Source of the DNA: Arbacia lixula
Lineage: Eukaryota > Echinodermata > Echinoidea > Arbacioida > Arbaciidae
Direction: 5' to 3'
DNA: 64,000 bases
NCBI GenBank assembly: GCA_963669155.1
Contig: OZ022586.1
Location: 3,338,732 to 3,402,731 of the forward strand
Below, one piece after another: positions 41,064 to 53,480 of the stretch (positions are counted from its first letter, which is position 1; every line of letters starts with the position of its first letter). The notes under the pieces were generated by a model, which was not told where the DNA came from, searched no databases, and worked only from the letters and a program-made list of their open reading frames with translations. Position numbers and translations under genes: made by a program.

Positions 41064-43456
41064 CTTCTGTGTCAATTTCACTATAATTGTTTACTTCATA
41101 CTTGACACAGAAAGAGTATATATATCGAGAGCTCAGAGGGTATGAGGCAGTAATTATACAGTTATTTCCCGAGTTATTTCAGGATTTTCATCAGACACAG
41201 AATTTGAGATTCATCAGACATATTCATTAGAGAGTTATCCATCAGAGTTGTTTGAGTATACGTAATGTATACGTGGACCTCGAGTCCACGAGTCCTCCTT
41301 CAAGTTCAACTCAGAATTAAGCAAACTATAGACTTAATTGTAGTTGATCCTGCAACTACAATTCGTACACAGCATGTAAAAAACCCGGTGTTCTGAGAGC
41401 GGACAACACCAAGACAACACGACAATAACACGACAATAACACAATAACTGCCATGGAAGGACTTAACAATGACTGCGATGATGACGACAAAGACGATGGA
41501 GACGACAAACATGATATAATCGTGACTTCGATCTTAATAATGGCAACGGAAATGGCGACGACAGCAATGAAGGCAACGACGGTGACGTCAACACGGACAT
41601 CAACGATGACGACAGCTATGGCGACAACTGAGCCCCATGACTGGGACCTCTGTGACTGATCAGGATCAAGCGACCAGATGGCCCCTGAAATAGACTGAAC
41701 AGAACTGACTTTGTGCCATTGACGTAAACTTTATCGATACACTGAACACTATTGTCTTATGGATAGTAACACATTAATTGTTTATTTTTCTGTAATCAAG
41801 AACGGCTGTGGTAAGTGATCTGATTTTATTGTTCTACATGGATGAGAGTGAGAATGGAAGAGAGGTCATTTTAGAATTGCATCATATATAAGGTGAATTC
41901 TGTTTTATTTCAGATTATCAGTTTATTATTGTTATCATTTGTGTCGGCTACGGCTATTGTTTGTATTGTTCTGTGCAAATATCAGAAGGTTATAGTGCCG
42001 AGTTTTACGAAAAAAACATGTTGAATGGCACACTGTTAACTTTCCGAATTTATGGAGGTGAACTTAAAATGTGGAAATAATTGAGTGGAACTGATTCCAA
42101 TAGCTTGTTTTTCATAAACACAATCCTGTTTATCATATGTTTTTAAATTGATTCGTTTTCAAAAAATTCAAACGTGACCAAGCCTTAATTACATGTCGGA
42201 AAATTAGAAATAAATGAGTTTAATAACATCGAAACAACAAAGCTATCACCACCCCGATCACTGAAGAGACGGATTCCCAGTAAAATGTGGAAACTCTCCT
42301 AAAAACTAAATTTCATGTAGAGTCTGAGTATAACCAAATCTGGGGGGGGGGGGGGGGGGGGGGGGAGAGAAATATTGTATTGACTTACCAGTTCCTCTGA
42401 ACCAGCAAAAATGACCGCAAAGAATGGTTAGGACCATGGAATGTCCAGAAAAGGTGAATAGGACCGATTTTTATTGGTGTATTCTGAAAAGAGAATAATT
42501 CATACACAAAGATATGTTTTTAATTGTTTTAGTAGAATTTAAACCAATACATGGATTTAACTGAAAAGATGTTACTTGACAACATCATTCCTGTCAGTGG
42601 TTCTCCAAGAAAAATGCTACATAAATCGTTCACGTGAATTCACTTGCTTTGTTTTAATGTCTTATAAAATGTGGTTAATCATAAAAAGCAGTGCTAGTAC
42701 TGAAATTGATGTATTTCAGAAGCTTTGACGAGATGAAAGTCAGATTTGCTGAGTGAATAAGCAAACAAATTTGAAAGTACTTGTGTAAACCACGAAATGG
42801 ACATGTAATGAGCAAGCAATTTAATAAAGGTGAGAAAGATTGATATGAAGTATAAATTTAAGACCAAATGTGAGAACATTGATAACTTCATTATCTTGAG
42901 CGCACCCACAGAGCTCAAAAGAGTTTGATTCGAGATTCGTTAAGTTCACGAATTGAAGCAGGAATTGAATGTGAATTGCAAAGACAAATGAAGGATGTGA
43001 TTGCCACAGCTAGGGAATAAGTGATGACCTCGCTGTGTTATGAGTGAACAATGGAACTAAAATCAATAGTTAACGAGTTAGAAATAATTTGACAAGCGTA
43101 TTTTTCATTTGAAAGAATTTATGATACATGGATAATCATACTTATAGTTATAAACTCTCAAGAAGAGAAATTTGTTTATTCGCATTTAATCGTATTTAAC
43201 CTAATTTAAACCTAAGTTAGTACAGTGTATTAAATAATGTACGCTAACTAATGGTATATTAAAACTGAATCATTAACGGCGTGAGAGAGACAGAGAAAGA
43301 GAATGAAGAATAATAAAAGTAAACTTTGGTCATAGTAATAACAGTTTTTTTTCAATAGTGGAACAAAATACTATACTCAGAGATCTAATTTTCAACGAAG
43401 GAATGTGGGAGAGCTACATTTTCCCAAAGAAATGGGATGTTATGTGATATAAGTCC
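41064..43456. other. Intergenic, no gene recognised
   Basis: AT-rich. A G run lies at about 42343-42365. A small Asp- and Thr-rich open frame at 41453-41659 has no recognisable family. Confidence 0.35.
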
Positions 43457-43650
43457 TTTTATTTTTAGTGGTAAGACTTGGTTACATCATAAAACTTTTT
43501 ATTTAAAAAACAATGTGATTATTTTTACAGTTCTCTCGACATTTTAGAGTTCATCGTTTTACAGATGTCTGTGTTCCAACAACAATTTCTTAAATCAGAT
43601 AGATATAATGTAGTTGTATTCCGACGTGACTTAATTTTAATACAAAAACC
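43457..43650 (+). repeat. Dispersed repeat L, copy 2
   Basis: Direct, diverged copy of 37518-37708 ending in TTCCGACGTGACTTAATTTT. Confidence 0.75.
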
Positions 43651-45087
43651 GTTCATTTTTTTGTCGACTTTCGTATTTTTATTGTGTTGATTGTGTAAAT
43701 CTACATTCCATGTAACTTATGGCATTTAAAGAATAATCAGCATATTTACAAAATTCTATTCTCCAACCCCATGTTGTCTTAATTGATTTAGACACAAATT
43801 GTGTAAACATACTATTTGCTCTCATTTGGCCATTTGGCTTATGTCCCAAAGCCATTTTGCCATTATTAAAAGTGTTTGAAAATACAATTAAAAGTCGGAC
43901 AAACTTCGTTTTAATTCATTTGGAATTATATATTTAGAAAAGATAAACAAAGAGAATAGACAAAAGGAAGATTTCATTAATCATGCAAGTAAAAACATTG
44001 TTGATAAAACCACATATTTGGCTAAAATGAAACAAGTGACATAAACAAGTCTAGAGTCTGGCCGGGACAAACAAGTATGAACAAGGGTGCATGAATATTT
44101 GTCGCTGGAAATGATTGTATAGGAGGTTGTTACCACTCAATACATTAAATTTGTCTGTCTATTCATCTTTTAACCCTTCCACACCATCAGTTAAACATGT
44201 ACCTACCAACCTGCAGACATATCTAACAATATGTATGTGAGAGGCATATACACACAAATCTCGGGTAGTCTTTGCATTTTCAGACCTAGTTCTTAAAGCT
44301 CGCTTACCGACTAGACTAACTGTCAAGAGTTTGTTCCTGCAAACTAATTATCAAGCAGGTGAACTTGAGCACTAGTTTGGCCACATCGCTTGTACAAGCA
44401 AAAATAGATAAACATGAAATGTTTGTTCATCAATTGAAATACCACCCGGTCTCTCATAGCTAAAATGCGAAATAACTGCTCCCCAACCTTCGCTGTGTTG
44501 TGATATACACATTACAACGGGCGTGCTCGGTATTCACGTGCACTGCAGAACGCTTGTAATAAGTTCAATTGAATCAAAGTACTGCTGTAGAAATATCGAA
44601 GAAAAGGATTAGCAAAGGTCTTTGAGAAAACTTAAACTTATTGTACGGAGCTAATTTTTCTTTAGAAACATCTAAATCAAAGTCCTGTTATCTTGCTTTT
44701 TTGCTCTGTGATTCCAAGGTAGAAATGTAATAATGTTCTGGCCTGGATGGTGCTAAAGAAAAATGACAATTCCAATGACAATTACATGTTGTAATCATGG
44801 TGGACCACTGAGTTGTCGCGACTCAAACTTGGCTAAATGGAACGCATAATTTGACTTTATTTTCTTAAAAAAAATCACAACTTTGTTGGCACATGGTAGA
44901 TAAGTCTCGATGTTCCTTCATGCTTTCATGAAATTCAGTTTGTTAGCATGATATCAATCTCATTCAAGTCTGTGTGCGTCACAAATCACATTAAGGAACA
45001 CTTGATTTGTCAGGCATAATGGTTCATGAATATTGTGGCAGTTTCCAGGAGAATGGTCATGATGATAGTCTAAGTTCTAAATTTTAT
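43651..45087. other. Intergenic, nothing recognised
   Basis: AT-rich sequence with no credible exon, RNA gene or clear repeat. Confidence 0.35.
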
Positions 45088-45652
45088 CAGCCCGAATTCG
45101 TTTGCACAACAGTACGCGACGGAACTCAGCGCAACGCTCGATTTGAGTGACGCGCGACCGCCGAGATTTGTCAGCCCGGGGAAACTACGTCTTGGCAATT
45201 TACTGAGGGGCTGGCAAATAAGCCAGATCGTAGTTACACCATGGTCGGACAATCCAATGAATCACATACTACGAAAATGCAGACTGGGAATTGTTCTTGA
45301 AGCAGTGTTGGGTGATGGATGTAAAACATTTTTTACAGTGTGCTCATATCAGCAATAGAAGCAGGTGCACAGGATGGAACGTACTACTATGTCAGAGCTG
45401 AATACTCTGTTCTCGTATGTGCATGATAATGGGTATGAAGGTGATCGACCATCTAATGAATTTCCATTTTACTCTGTGAGTAGTTCGATTGACCTGAGGT
45501 CATTTGTACCAGCAATAATCTGCTCATGCGCACATTGCAACTACGAACTGGCTTATTGTCGGCGATCGCGCGATCACTACATGGTCTAGAACCTAGACTA
45601 AGCGTTGCATTGAGTTCTGTCGCACGCTGTGTACACGAAATCGGGCTTATGA
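45088..45652. repeat. Hairpin MITE family K interrupted by a family F MITE
   Basis: Outer ends pair as inverted repeats: ATCAGCCCGAATTCGTTTG, ACGCGACGGAACTCAGCGC and AACGCT at the left against AGCGTTGCATTGAGTTCTGT and ACGAAATCGGGCTTAT at the right. The inner 340 bases belong to a different family. Confidence 0.8.
45219..45562. repeat. Family F MITE, copy 3 (reverse orientation, nested)
   Basis: ATAAGCCAGATCGTAGTTAC at the left and GCAACTACGAACTGGCTTAT at the right. The interior is the complement of 14887-15227 (ACACCATGGTCGGAC, TCAGAGCTGAATA). It lies inside family K. Confidence 0.82.
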
Positions 45653-45854
45653 AATGCGGAAAGAACATAGACTAGCCAAATAAAGAGATACAGAATTCCT
45701 ACTGTTTGTTCAGATATATCTTTTTCTTCGTGCATGTCCTTTTTCACGAACGCTATCCACTTCCTCCGACTCTCTCCCTTTCCATGTCCCTATCTTTCTT
45801 TGCTGTTTTCCATTTCTCCTGCTTATTTTTTATATTTCAGCTGTTTTTCTGCTC

Positions 45855-46002
45855 TCCCCCCCCCCCCCTCTCTCTCTCTCTCTCTCACTCTCTCTCCCTC
45901 TCTCTCACTCTCTCTTTCCGCATATCCTCAATCGCCCTCACTCTCTTACAACCCTCTTCTGCCACCCCCCCCCCCGACCCCTCCGCCCTCTCCCCCCCCC
46001 CT

Positions 46003-46054
<52 letters not shown>
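45855..46054. repeat. (CT)n and poly-C tract upstream of annexin 2
   Basis: Several CT runs and C runs, the longest CT run at about 46009-46053. It lies 340 bases before the annexin 2 start codon. Confidence 0.9.
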
Positions 46055-46059
<5 letters not shown>

Positions 46060-46239
46060 CATCACCCCGCATCAAGTTCCCTATCTTTTTGAAACCAGAC
46101 CATAATGACTAATTACTATGACGTCATTGTCTCGCGATGTCACGGGCAAATCAAGAGGCAACAGTAAATGCTCCGCCAGCTTAATGAGTTGTCGTTAGTT
46201 AATATTCAACTCTCGTGTTTAGACCTCTTAATCTCTTAT

Positions 46240-46395
46240 AAGATAAGATCGTGAAGGGTGTGGGCCGATTCCTGGGCTGTGGGTGATTCTAGTGTGCTTC
46301 GGTCTATTTGCCGCCTGCGCATTGCCCTGATCGGTCGCACGTTCCTTCTCCTTCTCGTCCCGCCTTCGCAAGGAAGACCACTTAATAACGACATC
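46240..46395 (+). promoter_or_regulatory. 5' UTR and likely promoter of annexin 2
   Basis: More GC-rich than the surroundings, with GCCGCCTGCGCATTGCCC (resembling half an NRF1 site) and pyrimidine-rich TTCCTTCTCCTTCTCG before ATCATGG. Inference only; no cap site was fixed. Confidence 0.3.
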
Positions 46396-46416
46396 ATGGC
46401 CGATGAAATTGCAGAG
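46396..46416 (+). CDS. Annexin 2 coding exon 1 (start)
   Basis: Encodes MADEIAE, phase 0, donor GTAAGC, start context ATCATGG. The ~7.1 kb first intron is like that of annexin 1. Assignment rests on position, donor and phase, so it is less certain than the later exons. Confidence 0.6.
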
Positions 46417-49400
46417 GTAAGCTGAGAACTTTAAAGCTAATTTCATAGTTACAGTTGTTTATTTTATAACTCAATGATTGATTTTCATGATATGCGATCT
46501 GAATGAGATATGTTTTCCGAGACATGATGAGGATTTGTGTACTGGTGTTGATGAGTAAGTCCTTGTGTCACGAATTAAATACGTGATCTTAATCTACGTT
46601 ATTATTCCCATTCGTGTTAGATATAGACTCATGAGAGGTAACTCACACCAGGGATTTGATCTTGTTGACGCATGTTACGTAACAACGTGACCCGGTTAAG
46701 GCCATCGTTAAAAAATGATTAATACTTAATTAGGTAGATTTCTTGATGAGATCGAAATGGGATATGTGTCCATGAGATGAGAGCGGAAAAGGAGAAGAGG
46801 GAATGAAACAATGAATGAATTAATGAATGACATGACATGAATGCCATGATGTGACATGATGGATGGAAGAGAAGAGATAGGATAACACCAAGAGGAGGAG
46901 GGAGTGTCAGAAAAGATAATGGAAAAAAAAAGAATACTAAGAATATAAACGTATCAAGTGGGATTTAAATGTTTAAAGAGTAGAGGAAAGAGGAAAAGGA
47001 ACTTATGAGCAGAAAAGAAGCGGGGAGAGATTGGAGGAGAGGTTGGGGAGGGGAAGGGAAGAAAGAAAGATAGAAAATAAGTCGAGCGCGAGAGGACTAC
47101 TCTTTATCGGGATATAGTCCAAAGTGTGTCGCAGATAAGGCTATGAGAGGAGATGATTGGAGGGAAGCTAGTTTACCCACCTACCTACGTCATACCCCCA
47201 CTCACCCCCACCCCCAACCCACCCCACATACATACCCATACATCCGCCTCCTGGATGACCCTGGCATTCAAATTAAAAGTTCGTCATAACTTTAACGGCA
47301 AAAGGGAAGCTTCACTTTAACGCTTCAATCACAAGGTGTTCCTGGAAACAGTGATTGAGTTGAAAGCTTAATTATAAGTATCATATCACAGTGGTCATAT
47401 CAACAATTAAAGATTTGCACAGCGTAAACTTAGCCTTTATTTAAAGTAACCCTTCCTCTTTCTCTGTTTCTGGACCCTGTTGCATAAAAACCTATCATTG
47501 ATTTGATAACTTTGCTACAAATGGCAATGTCTATGGAAACCTTAAATTCCATTGGCTGTCAATCGCTGCTACCAAATTAGTTACCATTGATGTCAGAGTT
47601 ACTATTAATGGTAAGTTTTATGCAACAGGCACAGGGCTCTGATGAGTTGATACCTTTCTTGCCTCACCAATGACACGCATTATTTCCCCCTTCACTCTCC
47701 CTCATTTCATCTCACATTGTTCCAACTCGATCCCTTGGACCTTAACGTGCCACCTGTGGATTGTGTCACTAGTCATACGCATAACTCATAAAGAGCAGTA
47801 TTTCGCGTGGTAAACAGAGGGTTAGAGACAGGTTGCCCCTTTCAAAAGTAAAGAAAAAGAGGAAATTTTGTAAAAAAAATAAAATAAAATTATAGTACGG
47901 AAGATGTTCATCATCGTGGTAGTAGTATCGCTAGAGTAGTAATCTGTTGTCTCACGATAAGGCAAACTGGAGATTGCGACGTTTCGACCGCTATTGCTAG
48001 TCTTCGTCAGGCAATGTGGACCCAAAAAAAAAATGATGATAACAAAAACACGGAAAATCAAAGAAAATACTGTATACAGAACTTTCCTACCAATAATACA
48101 ACTCAAAACTGACTTTAAGCGAAAGTATAGCGATCGCTGAATTTTGACGAGGTTTTGGGCGGGTCCTCCGAAATTAATAGTTTAACTAGAGACCGGAAAT
48201 CGCTGTGCGCTATCATGGATATGCTCCACATCGATTCGCTCCACATTGCATACGTGCAATGGGCAGTGATGGGAGCTACTTGTATGCTTGCATCGGGGAC
48301 TGACAGGAACAGTGTGATTATAATTGGCGATGGTCGGTCCGGGTCAGAGGTACACAAGGATATTTTTTCACTTTTCCGAGAAATGTTCGTGAAGCTTAGA
48401 GCAGATTAAGTGTGGGATTTATGCACGTTATTGTGAGGGTATACAGCCGCTCCCTGCCGAGTTCCATAATTTTTGCTCATGGGACACCCTTACTTTAACC
48501 ATTTTCCTTCCTCCGGGCGCAGATATGTGTGTTAACATCAACTCTCACGGAATGCATACCAATGTACAACACTGTTCATGTGCATTGTTAACATGTCATC
48601 TCCAAGAACAATAAATCCGGTAATGCGTGCATAAATCGTGTCAGATCGTTGATAGGTGGAAACCGCGAAATTGCTTGTTTAGTCTCGACTCTATTATACA
48701 CATTAAATGTTCTAGACATTAACCTTTGAATCTCATTTCCCTTTTTTAAGAAACATCCTGCACATGCGTGCTGCACTCATGAAGGAGGGGGGGGGGGGGA
48801 GGGAGGGGGGATACCATGATAAACGAAATTTTCATAAGTCATTAATATGTCTTTAGGATATTGACTGAATAAACAGAAAATACACTGACACATTCAAGTG
48901 ATACTTTGATATTTATTAGTACGCCAACTTGATATATATGACAAAGTGGTCCGTACATAACAATTTAGGTTTCATGCCATAACAAGGACAGAGAAGGGTA
49001 CATGTTATTAGTGATACATTGGCTTCAGTTACTAATGACTCTTGTTTCGAAAGGCTGCTGGAGTGACTGTCCACATAAATTTATGTAATCATTGTTTCAC
49101 TTCTTGAGGAGATAATTAATTTCGTCATGGACGTTCTTATCACCGTGCAATTGCCATGATTATGATGACCAATTTAATGCTGCACAGTATAGTATTACTA
49201 TTACTACTTCTGCTACTCCTGCTACTACTTCTACTACAACTTCTCCTTCTTCTTTTTCTACTACTTCTACTACTTCTGCTACTACATGTAAACCTCTTAC
49301 TTTCACTATTACTATTCCTACTTCTAATAATAATAAAAATAGCACTATTTTACCATAGACTGTACTTCTACTAATACTACTTCTACTACTACTACTACTA

Positions 49401-50607
49401 CTAATAATAATAATAATAATACTATTACCACCATGACTACTACTACTATTACTTATAATAATATTTATTGTATTGTATTCATTATTGTAAGATCACTTTG
49501 CATAGTTTAAACACACGAGGCGCAGCCGAGTGTGTTTTTAACCATGTCAAAGTTACCGCGTGTACACGATTCTACCGACAAAAGAAAAAAAAAATCATCA
49601 CTTGTTTCATAGAACGGGCAACAACATTACATATTTGATGACCAAGCAAAAAGTTACCGGACAAAAGTTTGTACAATATGTGTTACACTGCAAATTAAAA
49701 TGCGTTATCGGTAAATTCGTTGAAGTAGGAGAATTTTTAGGAGATTCTTAAGCCTATTCTATAACATTTCTACTGCTAGTAACATTGACTCATACAACTA
49801 CATAACTACTACTTCTACTACTACTACTTCTAATTCATGGAGCACCATGACTGTCACCTCGGTTCCGGCTTAAAAGATATGGAATATTTATTTTCTGTAA
49901 TAAAATAAAATCTGACCGACATATCCTCATCCACCTCCATTGATCTCTCGCGTGAAATCTCCCATCTATGCCTGATGAGTTCAAATTGCCTCATATATCT
50001 AATCCACTGAGGTTCATCGTCACTCCCATGACTACTCTGCCTACGGCTCTGGCTGGGAAGGGGATCGATGTCCGCTGCACGTGACCATATAGCGCCGGAT
50101 ACATTCTAGAGATCATGTTTTGGGGCGGATCCTAGTCTCTGTAGATATACTTGGGATTGAGTGGTTATGATTCCTGTCTTGGTGTGAGCAGAGACTTAAG
50201 GCCACCGCAGATGACACGATCCGATCCGATCTTAGGACCCGATTATGGGACTAGTGCAAGAAGGTGACGTCATATTTTCAGTGGTAGGCCCTTACAACTG
50301 CAGAAACGTGGCAAAATCTTGACGTCTTCGTGTGGCTTTTAGACGCCTAGGAACACGCACCAACCATATTGGCCTGGTAGCCAACCATTAGGAAAACTCA
50401 TTAGGGAAGAGAATAGCCACCAGGCAAACAGTGATACGACCCTTTAACAAACTACATTTTGTTGTCAGACAATTTAATTGAAGCATTGTCACTACCCCTC
50501 TCCCTCTGTCTCTGTCTGTGTCTCTCTCCCTCTGTCTCTCTATCTCTTTCCCTCCCTCTGTCTCTCTCTCTTTCTGCCCCCCCCCCCCACGCCCCACGCT
50601 CCCCCCT

Positions 50608-50656
<49 letters not shown>

Positions 50657-50863
50657 AAACTATTCTCACTCATCCTTTTCATATTCCTTCATAATGATAT
50701 CTTAACATTTATTCTTCAAAACTACATTTTGTTGTCAGACAATTTAATTGAAGCATTGTCACTACCCCTCTCCCTCTGTCTCTGTCTCTCTCCATCTGTC
50801 TCTATCTCTTTCCCTCCCTCTGTGTCTCTCTGTCTTTCTGCCCCCCCCCCCACGCTCCCCCCT

Positions 50864-50914
<51 letters not shown>

Positions 50915-53409
50915 ATCTCTCTCTCTTTTTGCAAACTATTCTCACTTATCCTTTTCATATTCCTTCATAATGATATCTTAACATTTATTCTTCAGTGTGA
51001 ATCAGATTGACTTTGCTCATAGCCCAAACATGCCAAAACTGAAAGGCTAAGTTTAGCTCAAAAGTTTTGTTCAAGAATCTTACCAAATTTCATTTTAAAA
51101 ATCAAGAACAATATTCACATGTTATTAGAAGCGCCTTACACGTTATCACATAGCTATGTATTATTAAGCTCAATGGGCGTTATATGGTTAGGTACCAAGA
51201 GGATTAAGCGCATATTCAACGTACCCGGCGCAGTGCATAACCCGGCAGAATTTGCATTTGGTCCGGGAAATAGTCGGACATTAACTTTATATAGAGTACC
51301 GAAGTAGATGTGTCATATCCCTTGTGCTACACTGGATTTTGGCTCTAAACAACATCACTCAAGTGAGAGATTCACTGGTCCGACAGTTTCTAGCCGGCTA
51401 GTGTCGGGCACTCAGAATGAGAGTCCATGCATACCTTAAAACCAGGAGCCACAGTCATGAAACTTTACTAAGCCTAGTTAGTTACTAAAGTGCATCGAAA
51501 TGCATGCATTGTAGTAACCAACTACGCTAGTAAGCTTTCATGAATATGGCCCAAGTTGTCTTGACCACACGCTCATATGACGTCACACTTTAGTGCTCTG
51601 ATGATATGAAATAGGTTGACTAGATGTGTACCACATACACTGCTGTTCTGTGACATGCACCTGAGGGTACTGCCTGTGTTAAATTGCACCAATGGCGCAT
51701 ACAGAGACAAGCTGCATGCGGATGCATACATGTACATGCTATGGGTGTACCTGGTCGCGGAGGTGATGTGGTCCTATCGTACTCACCTGCCGAACAATGC
51801 CGTTAACCCGCTACGCACCAATATGGCGCATGCGTGCGAGAGCCCCATAGAAAGCCGCTCCTTAGGGAAGCGGAACTCGTAAACGAGAACGTGTATCTCT
51901 TAAACTCGCGAAGACCATCGATTCTGTGTTGATAACCCGTGGTTAATCAGTGACGCTAGGGTAAACACAATGAGTAACTACGCGGTTAATCAACAGCGAT
52001 AGCAACATCCAAAATTAGGCCCAAATTATTGCAAAATGCTAGAGTTTAATTGATTCGGTTCAAAGACTAGCCCAAACCGCTCAGGCCGGGGTAAATAACG
52101 TACATGAACCTTCCGCTATCAGACAAAAATACTGCTTTGAGAACAGACGCCTGTATTTCTCTTGACAAAATGTAATTGAGACACGTACTTGAAGAGTTAG
52201 ATAAAAACAAAAATGAGGAAGTGAAGATGACACCAAAGACATATGAAGGACATGGAGGAAAGGGGCAGAGACACAACATGTGTATCATGATGAATGACGT
52301 AGCGCCAGTGTGTACCTCTCCCCCCCCCCCCCTCCCCCAGCCCATCTTTCCCTTTGTCATAACCAAGAGTGCAGTTGGACTAGCCTTTCAAACCGGCTGA
52401 GGGCAATGCACATGGCCTGTGCGATTGATGTTTTTTTTTTCTTTCTTTTTTTAAATCCTAGCTAGGAAGAAGGTGAACTATCAGGAATACATTCAATAAA
52501 TACATGTTCTTCCTGTTCTTGTCGAGTATACCCTTGTAAATATCCTCCCGTTTTCGCTCATTATCCTAACTAGTTTCATCACTCGTTACCATTGGTAACT
52601 CTGACTTCTGTATTTTTTTTTAATCAAATAAAACAAAGAAACATAATACCGTTTATTCTACATATGTCATGTATATATTCCCTCACTGGTAATACACATA
52701 AATTCCGTTGATTATAACTCCGTTTGGCACACAAATGTGTTAATGCTGTAATCAATGAATTGACACTGATGTTAGTGATAATGTTAGTACGTGTATTCTG
52801 TGATACAATTGAACCTAGAAACACGCTTGTTGATAATAATAATAGACCCTATGACAGTAGATTTATGTATATAGCACTTGATAATCAAGAAGGTTTTTCA
52901 ATAGGTGCTTAACATCAAATGAAACAAAATGTATTGCAGATATTACACAAATTAATAAGGTAAATGATTATACATGCTTTTCACGTGTTGTCTTGTAAGA
53001 TAAACAGGTCCAAGTAAACTGCATATAACAGACTGAGTTGAGTGATCTATTTTTAAAAAACAGTTTTAGACATCTTTTGTTAGCATGTTTGACGGCCTTG
53101 ACAGGATTTGACGTTGTCTATTATGTCCGCTACGATGGTTGTCAGTAACTTGACACCTAATCTCCCTGCAACAGGAAAATCAAATATCAGCTCTTTGGGG
53201 ATAAATATGCATGACTGACACAATGTGACTACTGTACTGTACCAATAATCATTTTTGTGCATGAACCGTGCGAAATAGGTAAGAGAAATAATATTTTTTT
53301 CTTCTCTCTCTCTCTATCTCTCTCTCTGTCTGCCTCTCACTCTTTTTCTTTCTTTCTCTCTCTCTCTCTCTCATTCTCTCTCTTTCTCTCTCCCTCTCTC
53401 CCTCTCTCT

Positions 53410-53480
<71 letters not shown>

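Noticed and set aside
41064-41659. Possible solo LTR followed by a small acidic open frame
   Set aside because: A TATATA stretch and TGT...ACA-like edges can be picked out, but there is no primer-binding site, no second LTR and no recognisable protein.
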